A stretch of 64,000 nt of DNA from Actinomycetospora termitidis (GTDB taxonomy: Bacteria > Actinomycetota > Actinomycetes > Mycobacteriales > Pseudonocardiaceae): assembly GCF_030286555.1 (NCBI RefSeq), contig NZ_JASVWF010000003.1, positions 744,001-808,000 of the forward strand, written 5' to 3'. Within the stretch, counting starts at the first letter, position 1. Every line of letters starts with the position of its first letter. Made by a program: the position numbers and the translations under genes. The notes under the pieces were generated by a model that did no database searches, had not been told where the DNA came from, and saw only the letters and a program-made list of their open reading frames with translations. Of this stretch, positions 8,799 to 18,069 are shown one piece after another.

Positions 8799-11429
8799 TC
8801 ATCGTCCCGTCGTCGGCTCCCCGCGCAGGAGCGCGGTGAGCTCGGTCCGCCCCCGGACCCCCAACTTCGCGTAGACCGCCCCGAGCACGTTGTCGACGGT
8901 GCGCGTGGAGAGGACGAGCGTGGCCGCGATCTGCCGGCTGGACAGTCCGGTCGAGGCCAGCTCGGCGATCTCCCGCTCGCGCGCGGTGAGGTCGTCCTCC
9001 TGCCGCGACGCGGTGAGGATCGGGGTCGCCGGGCTCTCGCAGTCCTCGGCCCAGGTGCGCGAGCGGGCCGCGGACGCCGCGGCCGGCCCGGGGCGGCCGG
9101 CGGCGCGGTGGGCACCGGCGGCCTCGAGCGCGGCCTCGGCGGCCAGGAGCATCGTCCCGAACCGCGCGTACCCCGCGGCCGCCTCGTCGAGCTCCTCCCC
9201 GGAGACGGCCGCGGCGTAGCGGGCGTGCCAGGCCGCGAGGGGGCTGTCGGTCCGGGTGGCGACGGCGGCGAGCCGGTCGGCCACCCGGGCGCGGGCGCCG
9301 AGACGGGCCGCGACGTGCAGGGCGTCCACCTCGTAGCAGTGCTGCCCGAGCCCGGCGGCCTCGTCCGCCACCGCGACCGCACGCTCCGCGGCGGCCCCCG
9401 GCCGGCCCGCGGCCGCCTCGGCCCAGGCGCGGCCGAGCGCGACCCAGGGCCGGAAGTGCACGACGTCGACGACGCGGCCGGCGTCGAGGTGGTCGAGCCA
9501 GACCCGGATCTCGTCGACGCGGCCGCTCTGGGCGAGCACCGCCAGCATCTCGCCGCAGAGCTGAGGAGCGCAGGGGACGCGCTCGATCTCGTCCTGCGAG
9601 GCACAGTCCCGGAGCCACCGGACCGCGGTGTCGAGCCGGCCCCGGCGGGCCGCGTCGACGCCGATCATCAGCGCGTACACCGCCCGCAACGGCCCGGCGA
9701 CCCCGAGCCCGGCGGCACGCGCCTCGGCGTACCAGTCGCGGGCCAGCGCGGCCGCCTCGTCGAACTCCCCGGCCCACACCCGCGACATCCACAGCCCACC
9801 GCTGCGCGCGAGGAGCCGGTGGGAGATCAGATCCGGCCCTCCGTCGCCCTCCATGAGCGCGAGCGCGCGGCGGGCGGCGTCGGCCCCCGCCTCCAGCCGC
9901 CCGGCCAGGGGACGCGCGACGGCCGCGGTGACGAAGGCGGGCACGGACCCGGGTTCGTCCGGATCGAGGAGCGGGGTGAGGACGGCGTCGGCGTCGGCGT
10001 ACCGGCCCTCCTCGAGCAGCGCGACCGCGTCGAGCACCGCGACCCCGGTCGGGTGCGGACGACCGTCGAGCCGGGCCAGCAGCTCGGTGTGGATCCGCCG
10101 GGGCGCCGCGCCGTCCGCGACCGCCCACGCTTGCACCGTCGCCCACCGGACGGCGAGCTCGGCCCGGGCCTCGTCGTCGGCGGGCCCCTCGAAGGCGGCC
10201 CGGTAGCGCTCGCCGGCCTCGTCGTAGCGTCCCTGGGCGACGAGGATCCCGGCCAGCCGCTGCGCGGCCTCGAACCCCGCGCCCTGCTCGAGAGCCCGCA
10301 CGAGCAGCGGCTCGGCCCACGACGGCGGCGCGGTCACGGCGGCGGCGACCAGCTCGTCGGTGTCGACGGCGACCCCGCCCTCGAGCCGCCAGGTCAGCAG
10401 CCGGGCCGTGTCCTCGGTGCGGCGGCGGCCGGCGGCGTCCAGGGCGGCCTCGAGCGCCGCTGCCAGCTCCCGGAAGCCACGCCTCCGTACCAGCGGTGAC
10501 TGCTCGGCCCGCAGCGACGGCCCGTCCACCCGGTGCGCCAGGTCGACGACGAGGCGGCGGCCCTCCTCCCGCGAGGAGACCAGGCCGGCCCGGTCCAGCT
10601 CGCCGACCTCGGCGCCGCCCGGCAGCCGCTCGACCACCTCCAGCCCGACCGCGCCCGCGAGCGCCAGCCGGTCGAGCAGCTCGCGCTGCCCGACCGGCAG
10701 GCCACGGAACCGGGCCAGCACGACCGCCCGGAGCCCGGGGGTCGGGCGTACGTCGTCGTGCCAGCGCCACACCTCCCCGGTCCGCCGCAGGGCGCCCGAG
10801 GAGCACCCGTCGGTGACGAGCGCCCGCAGGAGGCGGGGCGCGCCCCCGCTGAGCTCGGCGAGCTCGAAGGCCGTCGCCCCCTCGACCGCCGCACCGAGCA
10901 CGGCCTCGAGCAGGTGGTGGACCTCGTCGTGGGTCAGCGGGGCGAGCTCGACCCGCACCACGTGTCCCGCACCGCGCAGGACGGCGAAGGCCTCCGGGAG
11001 GTCGGCCCCGGTCGGCGCGGTCAGCAGCAGGCGGACCTCGCCCGCCCCGACGAGCCGGTGGAGCACCTGGGCGGTCAGCGCGTCGACCAGGTGGGCGTCG
11101 TCGACGACGACCGTGACGGGCCCGGACCCGACGTCCAGCGCGGCGCGCGTGCGCTGGACGCCCCGGGCGACGTCCGGCGGCGCGTCGGCGAGCCCGGGAT
11201 GGCGCACCGCGAGCGCACCGAGCGGCACGTCCGCTCCCCACGTCGTGCCCGTGAGGAGTTCGACCCGCCGCCCGCGCCCGGATTCCCCGCGACCGATCGC
11301 GTGCGCGAGACGGGTACGGCCCGACCCCGGAGCCCCGACGAGCTCGGCGCCACCGGTGCGCTCCAGCGCCGTCCGCGCCGCGTCGAGCTCCGTCTCGCGG
11401 CCCGTCAACGGCCAGGCGGCACCCTGCAC
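8799..11429 (-). CDS. Large LuxR-family (LAL/MalT-like) ATPase regulator
   Basis: Transcriptional regulator of 876 residues: N-terminal AAA/NACHT-like nucleotide-binding domain, a long alanine-rich helical-repeat middle region (TPR-like, about 330-790), and a C-terminal LuxR/GerE helix-turn-helix at about 810-870 containing LTAREREIAELASTGLSSRQ. Proteins of this type act as ATP-dependent, ligand-sensing activators. The Walker A loop at residues 32-39 reads GAPGSGRT, with arginine replacing the invariant lysine, while a Walker B-like VTVVVDDAHL is present near residue 105. The GTG at 11429 follows an AGGACG ribosome-binding site. Its target is unknown; no neighbour is an obvious regulon member. 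Confidence 0.85.
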   Translation of the reverse strand: MQGAAWPLTGRETELDAARTALERTGGAELVGAPGSGRTRLAHAIGRGESGRGRRVELLTGTTWGADVPLGALAVRHPGLADAPPDVARGVQRTRAALDVGSGPVTVVVDDAHLVDALTAQVLHRLVGAGEVRLLLTAPTGADLPEAFAVLRGAGHVVRVELAPLTHDEVHHLLEAVLGAAVEGATAFELAELSGGAPRLLRALVTDGCSSGALRRTGEVWRWHDDVRPTPGLRAVVLARFRGLPVGQRELLDRLALAGAVGLEVVERLPGGAEVGELDRAGLVSSREEGRRLVVDLAHRVDGPSLRAEQSPLVRRRGFRELAAALEAALDAAGRRRTEDTARLLTWRLEGGVAVDTDELVAAAVTAPPSWAEPLLVRALEQGAGFEAAQRLAGILVAQGRYDEAGERYRAAFEGPADDEARAELAVRWATVQAWAVADGAAPRRIHTELLARLDGRPHPTGVAVLDAVALLEEGRYADADAVLTPLLDPDEPGSVPAFVTAAVARPLAGRLEAGADAARRALALMEGDGGPDLISHRLLARSGGLWMSRVWAGEFDEAAALARDWYAEARAAGLGVAGPLRAVYALMIGVDAARRGRLDTAVRWLRDCASQDEIERVPCAPQLCGEMLAVLAQSGRVDEIRVWLDHLDAGRVVDVVHFRPWVALGRAWAEAAAGRPGAAAERAVAVADEAAGLGQHCYEVDALHVAARLGARARVADRLAAVATRTDSPLAAWHARYAAAVSGEELDEAAAGYARFGTMLLAAEAALEAAGAHRAAGRPGPAAASAARSRTWAEDCESPATPILTASRQEDDLTAREREIAELASTGLSSRQIAATLVLSTRTVDNVLGAVYAKLGVRGRTELTALLRGEPTTGR

Positions 11430-11491
11430 CGGGACGTCCTACCTCATGACCCCGCCGTCCGGCGAGGACCGGGACGTCCCGGATGTCCGCC

Positions 11492-11800
11492 TCAGCGCGG
11501 CGTGATCGTCACCGAGGGGACGGCCGGCGACGGCGTCCCGCCGAGGATCGCGTCGAAGTCCGGCATCATGAACAGCACCGCGGCGATGATGACCAGCGGC
11601 ACCACGCAGGTCGCGAAGACGATCGCGCCGATCATCACCCGGGAGCTCCCCCGGCTCAGCGGCTGGGGCACACCGTTGACCATCAGGACGCCCCCGCCCT
11701 CCGGGGCGATCGGGTAGGCCATCGGGATCCCCATCACGGGGGCGGCCGGGGGCACGTCGGTGGGACGGTCGGTCGGGCGGCCGTAGCGGTCCTGGTTCAC
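11492..11800 (-). CDS. Small single-pass membrane protein, hypothetical
   Basis: A 102-residue protein I do not recognise. The N-terminal half is polar and proline-rich (MNQDRYGRPTDRPTDVPP), followed by a single strongly hydrophobic helix at about residues 56-78 (VMIGAIVFATCVVPLVIIA) and a short tail ending in SVTITPR. The ATG at 11800 is preceded by GAGGAGGA. It lies 62 bp upstream of the LuxR-type regulator on the same strand, so the two may be cotranscribed, but nothing links their roles. Confidence 0.6.
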   Translation of the reverse strand: MNQDRYGRPTDRPTDVPPAAPVMGIPMAYPIAPEGGGVLMVNGVPQPLSRGSSRVMIGAIVFATCVVPLVIIAAVLFMMPDFDAILGGTPSPAVPSVTITPR

Positions 11801-11948
11801 GGGGTCCTCCTCGCTCGGTGCGGCGCTCCGGTCGGGGCGTCCGCGGTGATCCGAGCCTGGCGGGAGGAGCCGGGCCCGCGGAAGGTGCGCGGGACCCGTC
11901 GAGTAGTGCCCGGGACGGGACGAGTAACCGCGGCCGGCCGACCGGGTA

Positions 11949-12731
11949 TCACCCGTCGACGCGCCCCCCGCACTCCCGCACCAGCTCCGCCATGATCTCC
12001 CGGTCCTCGGGGTCCACGTGGTCGGCGTAGTACTGGTACAGGCTCTCGCGGGCCAGGCGCGACGCCGCCGGCCCGTCGCCGTCGCTGATCGCGTCGAACA
12101 CCGCGCTGTGGTGGCGGATCGAGCGCAGCTTGTGCGCCTCCTGGTCGTCGGCGTCCAGGATCGTCCGCTGGATCAGGTCGAGGACGGCCTCGCGGACCGC
12201 CTCGCCGTACAGGCGCACCAGCTCGTGTCCCGCGGCGTCGGCGATGATCTCGTGGAACTCCAGGTCCGCCAGGCTGAACTCGGCGTACGAACGGTGCAGC
12301 AGGCCCCGCATGCGGGCCATGTTGCGCTCGAGCGCGACGAGGTGGGCCGGGGTACGACGACGGGCCGCGATGAGGTTGGTCGAGGCGTCGATGACCATGC
12401 GCAGCTGCACCAGCTCGGGCAGCACGATCGTGCGGCTCGCGGTCAGCAGACCCAAGGAGCGCCGGATCGGCGCGGAGGTGATCGGCAGGACCAGCGGTCC
12501 GCGCGGGTCCCGCGGGGCCGACCGCACCAATTCCAGGCTCTCCAGGACCCGGAGGGCCTCGCGCACCGACGAGCGGGCGATGCCGTAGTGCTCGACGAGC
12601 TCCCGCTCGCTGGGCAGCCGGTCACCGGGCCGGAGGTCGCCGGCGGCGATCCGGCTCTCGATGTCGTCGACCATCCGCCGGTAGGCGCGGTCGGACGCCG
12701 CGGCGGCCGACCGGCCGGCGGTGTCGGTCAT
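11949..12731 (-). CDS. GntR/FadR-type (FCD) transcriptional regulator
   Basis: A 260-residue GntR regulator of the FadR subfamily. The N-terminal winged helix-turn-helix spans about 20-85 with SERELVEHYGIARSSVREALR, and the C-terminal FCD ligand-binding domain follows, with the metal-site pattern (DLEFHEIIADAAGH, then a later HHSAVFDAI). It ends the minus-strand unit ALDH-SDR-GntR; the gap to the SDR gene is 32 bp. It likely senses a carboxylic acid intermediate. The ATG at 12731 has a GGGGGAA ribosome-binding site. Confidence 0.9.
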   Translation of the reverse strand: MTDTAGRSAAAASDRAYRRMVDDIESRIAAGDLRPGDRLPSERELVEHYGIARSSVREALRVLESLELVRSAPRDPRGPLVLPITSAPIRRSLGLLTASRTIVLPELVQLRMVIDASTNLIAARRRTPAHLVALERNMARMRGLLHRSYAEFSLADLEFHEIIADAAGHELVRLYGEAVREAVLDLIQRTILDADDQEAHKLRSIRHHSAVFDAISDGDGPAASRLARESLYQYYADHVDPEDREIMAELVRECGGRVDG

Positions 12732-12763
12732 CGCCGTTCCCCCACGACCGTCGACGGTAGTCG

Positions 12764-13552
12764 TCAGGTCGGCGGCACGAACCGCCCGTCGACGGCGGTC
12801 CACCCGCCGTCCACGCTCAGGGTGGAGCCGGTGACGAAGGTCGAGGCGTCGGACGCGAGGTAGACGACGGCTCCGGCCAGCTCCGACGGGGTCGACCACC
12901 GCCCGAGCGCCCCCTTGGTGGCGTAGGCCCGGTACCACTCCGGGTCCGCCCGGATCTGCGCGGTCAGTGGCGTCTCGACGACCCCCGGCGCGATCGCGTT
13001 GACGCGCACACCCGCCTCGCCGAACTCCACCGCCGCCGTGCGGACCAGGGCCTCCAGACCGGCCTTCGTCGCCGCATAAACTCCCTGCCCCGCCTCGACG
13101 GTCCGCGCGCGGATCGACGAGAACGCGATGATGCTGCCGGAGCCGCGGGCCACCATGCGGGCGCCGACCGCGCGCAGGACGGTGAAGCTGCCGCGCAGGT
13201 TCAGCCCGACGACCCGGTCGAACTCCTCGACGGAGTAGTCGAGCAGGCGCTTGCGGACGTTGATCGCGGCCGTGAGCACGACGACGTCGACGTCACCGAT
13301 CTCGTCGAGCCGGCGGTCCAGGTCGGCGGGGTCGGTGACGTCGAGCTCCACCGCGGTGGCCCGACCGCCCGCACCGGTCACGCCCTCGGCCGTGGTCGCG
13401 GCGGTGTCGGCGTCGCGGTCGCCGCAGATCACCTCCGCGCCCTGGGCGGCGAGCGCCAGCCCGGCCTCGCGCCCGATCCCCCCGGCGCCGAGCAGCAGGA
13501 CCCGGCGGTCGTGGAGGTCGAACAGCCGCCGGTAGTCGGTCGTGTCGGTCAC
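12764..13552 (-). CDS. Short-chain dehydrogenase/reductase
   Basis: Classical SDR oxidoreductase, 262 residues. The cofactor motif is slightly atypical, GAGGIGRE at residues 22-29 rather than TGxxxGIG; the catalytic residues are Ser145 or Ser146 and YAATK with Tyr159 and Lys163. The NNAG motif is replaced by LTAAIN. The end SVDGGWTAVDGRFVPPT is typical. It probably oxidises or reduces a hydroxy or keto intermediate in the same pathway as the aldehyde dehydrogenase 15 bp upstream. The GTG at 13552 follows a strong AGGAGGA site. Confidence 0.9.
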   Translation of the reverse strand: MTDTTDYRRLFDLHDRRVLLLGAGGIGREAGLALAAQGAEVICGDRDADTAATTAEGVTGAGGRATAVELDVTDPADLDRRLDEIGDVDVVVLTAAINVRKRLLDYSVEEFDRVVGLNLRGSFTVLRAVGARMVARGSGSIIAFSSIRARTVEAGQGVYAATKAGLEALVRTAAVEFGEAGVRVNAIAPGVVETPLTAQIRADPEWYRAYATKGALGRWSTPSELAGAVVYLASDASTFVTGSTLSVDGGWTAVDGRFVPPT

Positions 13553-13567
13553 GGTCGGTCCTCCTGG

Positions 13568-15025
13568 TCAGGCGGGGCGGATGACGGCCATGCGCGTCAC
13601 GGTCAGTTCCTCGATGGCGAACCGCGGGCCCTCCCGGCCGATGCCGGAGTCCTTGACCCCGCCGTACGGCATGACGTCCGACCGGAAGCCGGGCACCTCG
13701 TTGACGATCACGCCGCCGACCTCCAGCTCGTCGATGGCGCGGAAGGCCGTCGCGAGCGAGCGCGTGAAGACGCTGGCCTGCAGCCCGTAGCGGGACCGGT
13801 TGGCGGTCTCGAGGGCCGTCGCGAGGTCGGGCACCGAGTTCACGGCCACGACCGGCGCGAAGATCTCCTCGCACCAGGCCTGCTGGTCCTCCGGGACGTC
13901 GAGCAGGACCGTGGGCTCGACCGAGCGGCCGGCGACGCGCCCGCCGTGGACGACCTTCGCCCCGGCCCGCTCGGCCGCCTCGATCCACTCCAGGACGCGA
14001 CGGGTGGAGGCCTCGTCGATGAGCGGGGCGACCCGGGTGCCGTCGTCCCGGGGATCGCCGGTCGTCAGTTCCCCGATCCGTGCCGAGAGCCCGCCCAGGA
14101 ACTCGTCGCGCACCGGCTCGCACACAATGACGCGCTGCACCGCGATGCACGCCTGTCCGTTGAAGTAGAAGCCGCCGCGCAGGACCGCGTCGACGGCGCG
14201 GTCGAGGTCTGCGTCGGTGTCCACGATCAGCGCGGCGTTGCTCCCCAACTCGAGCAGAGTCTTCCGCGGTGCCGCGTCCCGGGCGATCCGGTGCCCGACC
14301 GCGGCCGAACCGGTGAAGGACACCGCCGCCACTTCGGGGGCGGTCACCAGCACCTTCCCGACCTCGGCGTCCCCGGTCACCACCTGGACGATCGCGGGCG
14401 GGGCGCCGTGCGCCTCCGCGGCCCGTCGCACGACGTCGGCCAGCCGGAGCGTGGCGAGCGGCGTGGTCGGCGCGGGCTTGCAGATCACCGGGCAGCCGGC
14501 GGCGATCGACGGGGCGATCTTGTGCGAGGCGAGCAGGACCGGCGCGTTGAACCCCGCGATCCCGACGACGAGGCCGATCGGCCGCCGCGTCCAGTAGCCG
14601 ACCATGCCCTCGCCGGAAGCCTGCAGGTCCAGCGGGACGGTCTCCCCGTGGAGGTGGGCGACCTCCTCCGCGGTCGCGGTCCAGGTGAACAGGGTGCGGG
14701 AGAACTCGACCCGGCAGTCCGCGCGGGTCTTGCCCGTCTCGGCGATCAGCAGCTCGACGAACTCGTCGGTGCGCGCGGCGAGCTCGCGCTCCACGTCGAG
14801 CAGGATTGCGCGTCGGGCGGCCGAGGTCAGGGTCGCGGCCGCGCGGCGCACCGCCGCGCCGGCGGCGAGGGCCTCGCGGGCGAGCTCGACGGTGCCCACG
14901 GGCGCCTCCGCGACGGTGGACCCGTCGAACGGGAAGACCACGGGCGCCCGGGCCACGTCGGTGCGCCAGCCGGAGCCGACCGGGAGACCCTCGGGAACGG
15001 GTGGCACGTCGGGTCGCGGATCCAC
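13568..15025 (-). CDS. Aldehyde dehydrogenase family protein
   Basis: NAD(P)-dependent aldehyde dehydrogenase, 485 residues. Catalytic Glu259 (in LLELGSNAAL) and Cys293 (in FNGQACIAVQR) are both present, as is the NAD-site FTGSAAVG. Overall it is closest in style to salicylaldehyde/benzaldehyde or vanillin-type dehydrogenases, but substrate cannot be deduced. The GTG at 15025 has a very strong AGGAGGGG site 5 bp upstream; in-frame codons further upstream would add a non-family arginine-rich extension. First gene of the minus-strand unit, divergent from the GntR-hyuAB operon. Confidence 0.92.
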   Translation of the reverse strand: MDPRPDVPPVPEGLPVGSGWRTDVARAPVVFPFDGSTVAEAPVGTVELAREALAAGAAVRRAAATLTSAARRAILLDVERELAARTDEFVELLIAETGKTRADCRVEFSRTLFTWTATAEEVAHLHGETVPLDLQASGEGMVGYWTRRPIGLVVGIAGFNAPVLLASHKIAPSIAAGCPVICKPAPTTPLATLRLADVVRRAAEAHGAPPAIVQVVTGDAEVGKVLVTAPEVAAVSFTGSAAVGHRIARDAAPRKTLLELGSNAALIVDTDADLDRAVDAVLRGGFYFNGQACIAVQRVIVCEPVRDEFLGGLSARIGELTTGDPRDDGTRVAPLIDEASTRRVLEWIEAAERAGAKVVHGGRVAGRSVEPTVLLDVPEDQQAWCEEIFAPVVAVNSVPDLATALETANRSRYGLQASVFTRSLATAFRAIDELEVGGVIVNEVPGFRSDVMPYGGVKDSGIGREGPRFAIEELTVTRMAVIRPA

Positions 15026-15223
15026 GAACCCCTCCTGACGACGACGTCGGGTGCTGGTCTGACCAGCGAGCGGCTCCCGGAGCATGCAGCCCGCTCTCGC
15101 CGTCGTCAAGACGCGCGATGCCGGGCGGTTCACGCGGTCCGCGACGGCGAGGTAGGGGCCCTGAGCAGGACGGACCCGACCCGCGCTTGACTATCGTCAG
15201 CGTCACAGTCCACTCTCCGATCG

Positions 15224-15243
15224 CTGTATCCAGCTGTATCCAG
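15224..15243. promoter_or_regulatory. Exact tandem repeat CTGTATCCAG x2, likely GntR operator
   Basis: Two perfect copies of the 10-mer CTGTATCCAG are directly adjacent, starting 47 bp before the GTG of the downstream GntR gene and inside the 245-bp divergent gap to the aldehyde dehydrogenase. GTAT-centred sequences are common in GntR/FCD operators. A site here could control both divergent units. Binding is inferred. Confidence 0.5.
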
Positions 15244-15270
15244 TCCGCGCCGACGACGGCAGGAGGCCCC

Positions 15271-15996
15271 GTGGAGCGATCGGCCCGCTCGGCCTCCGGG
15301 CTGGTCGACGAGCTCGCCGCCGTCCTCCGCGAACGCATCTACAGCGGGCGCTACGCGGCCGGCGCGCGGCTGCCGCAGGAGACGCTGGCCGCCGAGCTCG
15401 GGGTCAGCCGCACGCCGTTGCGCGAGGCCCTCCGGGCACTCGAGCAGGACGGGCTGGTCCGGGTCGACCCGGGCCAGGGCGCCCGCGTGGTGACCGGCGA
15501 CGTCCCGACGCTGCTGGCCGCCTACGAACTGCGCGCGGTCCACGACGGGCTCGCCGCCCGACTCGCGGCCCGGGCGCGACCCGGCGCGGCCCGCTGCCGC
15601 GACCTGCGGCACGTCCTCACCACCCAGCGCGGCGCGCTCGACCCGTGGTCACCGCGCGCCTACACCGGCGCCAACGTCGACTTCCACGAGCAGATCCTCC
15701 ACCTCGCGGGCAACGAGTTCCTGCTCGCCCAGGCGCCGCTGCTGCGCATGACCGCGCAGGTCTTCGCGCCGGTCGCCCTCGTCGAGCCCGCCCGCGCCCG
15801 CCGGGCGATCGGCGAGCACGAGGCCATCGCGGACGCGATCGCCGCCGCCGACGAGGCCGCCGCCGAGCGCCTGGCCCGCGCCCACATCCAGACCACGATC
15901 GACGAGCTCCGTCAGGTCCACGAAGGAGTGACCCAGCCATGCCCACCTACTACGTCGCCTCCGACATCGGCGGGACGTTCACCGACACCGTCGTGA
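15271..15996 (+). CDS. GntR-family (FCD) regulator of the hyuAB operon
   Basis: A 241-residue GntR/FCD regulator. Winged HTH at about 12-75 with QETLAAELGVSRTPLREALRAL, then an FCD domain containing VDFHEQILHLAGNEFL. The GTG at 15271 is preceded by AGGAGG. The 3' end overlaps the hyuA coding sequence by 58 bp in a different frame, so the last 19 residues are encoded within hyuA; this unusually long overlap implies strict coupling or a recently extended C terminus. The second GntR gene of this island, it presumably responds to the substrate of HyuAB. Confidence 0.88.
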   Translation: MERSARSASGLVDELAAVLRERIYSGRYAAGARLPQETLAAELGVSRTPLREALRALEQDGLVRVDPGQGARVVTGDVPTLLAAYELRAVHDGLAARLAARARPGAARCRDLRHVLTTQRGALDPWSPRAYTGANVDFHEQILHLAGNEFLLAQAPLLRMTAQVFAPVALVEPARARRAIGEHEAIADAIAAADEAAAERLARAHIQTTIDELRQVHEGVTQPCPPTTSPPTSAGRSPTPS

Positions 15997-18053
15997 TCGA
16001 CCAGGACGGCCACGTCGGGCGCTACAAGTCCTCCACCGTCCCGGACAACCCGGCCGAGGGCGTGCTGGACACCCTCGTGGACGCCGCCGCCGAGCGCGGC
16101 GTGGAGCTCGGCGAGCTCCTCGGTCAGGTCGAGGTGTTCGCGCACGGCACCACGATCGCCACGAACGCGATGCTCGAGGGCCGTGCCCGCCGCGTCGGTC
16201 TGCTCCAGACCCGCGGCTTCGGGGACACGCTGACGATCATGCGCGGGTTCAAGGGCATCGGGCTGGACGAGGAGGACATCAAGCGCTTCCGCACCCTGGT
16301 CAAGCAGCCCACCGCGGTCCCGCGGGCGATGACCGAGGAGATCACCGAGCGCGTCGACTACGCCGGCCGCGTGGTCTGCCCGCTGGACGAGGACGACGTC
16401 CGGCGGGCAGTGCGCGCCCTGCGCGACCGCGGCGCCGAGGTGATCGCGGTCGCCCTGCTGTGGTCGTTCGCGAACGACACCCACGAGCGCCGGGTCGCCG
16501 AGATCGTCGCCGAGGAGGCCCCCGGCCTCGGGGTGACGCTCTCCAGCGAGTTCCTGCCCCGCATCGGCGAGTACGAGCGCACGCTCACCACCGCGGTCAA
16601 CGCGAGCCTGCGGCCGGTCCTGAAGACCTCCCTGGACAGTTTCGAGCACACCCTGACGAGGGCCGGCCTGCGCAGCGGCCCGCTGCTCATGCAGTCCAAC
16701 GGCGGGCTCGCCACGTTCGACGAGGTCGAGAAGCGCGCGGCTGCCACGGTGATGTCCGGCCCGGTCGGCGGGGTCATCGCCTCGCAGTTCCTCGGCACCC
16801 GCTCCGGGCACCGCAACGTCGTCACCACGGACATGGGCGGCACCAGCTTCGACGTCGGGCTGGTCCTCGACGGGCTGCCGGTCATGTCGAACACGACGTT
16901 GATCGGCCGCGACCAGCTCGCCCTGCCCTCGGTCGCGGTCCGCGCGATCGGCGCCGGGGCGGGCTCGATCGCCTCGGTGCGCAACGGGGTGCTGCAGGTC
17001 GGGCCGGAGAGCGCCGGCGCCCGGCCGGGCCCGGCCTGCTACGGCCGCGGCGGCGAGCGCCCGACGGTGGCCGACGCCGACCTCGTCCTGGGCTACCTCA
17101 ACCCGGACAACTTCCTCGGCGGGCGACTGACGCTCGACGTCGGGAAGGCGCGGACCGCCATCGAGACGCACGTGGCCGGCCCGGCCGGGCTGTCGGTCGA
17201 GCAGGCCGCGGAGGGCATCAAGACGATCGTCGACTCCCGCATGGCCGACCTCGTCCGCCAGGTCACCGTCGAGCAGGGCTACGACCCCACCGACTTCGCG
17301 GTGTTCGCCTACGGCGGCGCGGGCCCGCTGCACGCGTTCTCCTACGGTGCCGAGCTCGGCTGCCCGCAGATCATCGTGCCGATCACCGCCTCGGTGCACT
17401 CGGCGTTCGGCATCGGCTGCTCGGACCTGACGATGGTCGAGGAGATCTCCCAGCCCATGCAGACCCCGCCGGGCACCACCGACCACGCCGCCGCCCTCCC
17501 GCCGGAGACCCTCACCGCGACCTTCGACCAGCTCGCCGACCGGGCCGCGCGCGACCTCGTCGCGGCCGGCGCCGGGGCGGACACGATCTCCTACGTCCGC
17601 TCCGTCGAGATCCGCTTCCGCGCCCAGATCCACGTCCTGACCGTGACCTTCGAGGCGGGCTCCGGCGCGCTGTCCGCGGCGGACGTGAACGGCATGGTCG
17701 AGCGGTTCGTCGAGCAGTACGAGGGCCGCTTCGGCAAGGGGGCGGCCTTCCTCGAGGGCGGCGTCGAGATCACCACCTTCCGCGTCGTCGCGACCAGCCC
17801 GGTCCCCCGCGCCGAGTTCTCGACGGTGGCCGGCCCCGGTTCCGGGGCCGGCTCACCCGCGGGGACCCGCAGCGTGTTCAGCGGCGGCGCGTGGCGCGAC
17901 GCCACGGTCTACCGCGGGGAGCAGCTCCACGACGGCATGACCATCGACGGCCTCGCGATCGTCGAGCTCGCCGACACCACGGTCGTCGTCGGCCCCGAGC
18001 AGGACGCCGTCGTCGACGGCACCGGCGACCTCGTCATCCAGAACCGCGCCTGA
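15939..18053 (+). CDS. hyuA: Hydantoinase/oxoprolinase family protein, subunit A
   Basis: ATP-dependent N-methylhydantoinase A/oxoprolinase/acetone-carboxylase beta-type subunit, 704 residues. The actin-like phosphate motifs DIGGTFTDTVV near residue 7 and TTDMGGTSFDVG in the middle, plus the AYGGAGPLHAF motif at about 450, are diagnostic. With HyuB it would hydrolyse or carboxylate a cyclic amide or ketone at the cost of ATP. The ATG at 15939 has GAAGGAG upstream. The family includes hydantoinases, 5-oxoprolinases, acetone and acetophenone carboxylases; context does not choose firmly, though the fused zinc-ribbon on HyuB points to the carboxylase side. Confidence 0.9.
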   Translation: MPTYYVASDIGGTFTDTVVIDQDGHVGRYKSSTVPDNPAEGVLDTLVDAAAERGVELGELLGQVEVFAHGTTIATNAMLEGRARRVGLLQTRGFGDTLTIMRGFKGIGLDEEDIKRFRTLVKQPTAVPRAMTEEITERVDYAGRVVCPLDEDDVRRAVRALRDRGAEVIAVALLWSFANDTHERRVAEIVAEEAPGLGVTLSSEFLPRIGEYERTLTTAVNASLRPVLKTSLDSFEHTLTRAGLRSGPLLMQSNGGLATFDEVEKRAAATVMSGPVGGVIASQFLGTRSGHRNVVTTDMGGTSFDVGLVLDGLPVMSNTTLIGRDQLALPSVAVRAIGAGAGSIASVRNGVLQVGPESAGARPGPACYGRGGERPTVADADLVLGYLNPDNFLGGRLTLDVGKARTAIETHVAGPAGLSVEQAAEGIKTIVDSRMADLVRQVTVEQGYDPTDFAVFAYGGAGPLHAFSYGAELGCPQIIVPITASVHSAFGIGCSDLTMVEEISQPMQTPPGTTDHAAALPPETLTATFDQLADRAARDLVAAGAGADTISYVRSVEIRFRAQIHVLTVTFEAGSGALSAADVNGMVERFVEQYEGRFGKGAAFLEGGVEITTFRVVATSPVPRAEFSTVAGPGSGAGSPAGTRSVFSGGAWRDATVYRGEQLHDGMTIDGLAIVELADTTVVVGPEQDAVVDGTGDLVIQNRA

Positions 18054-18069
18054 GCACCCGGAGGACACC

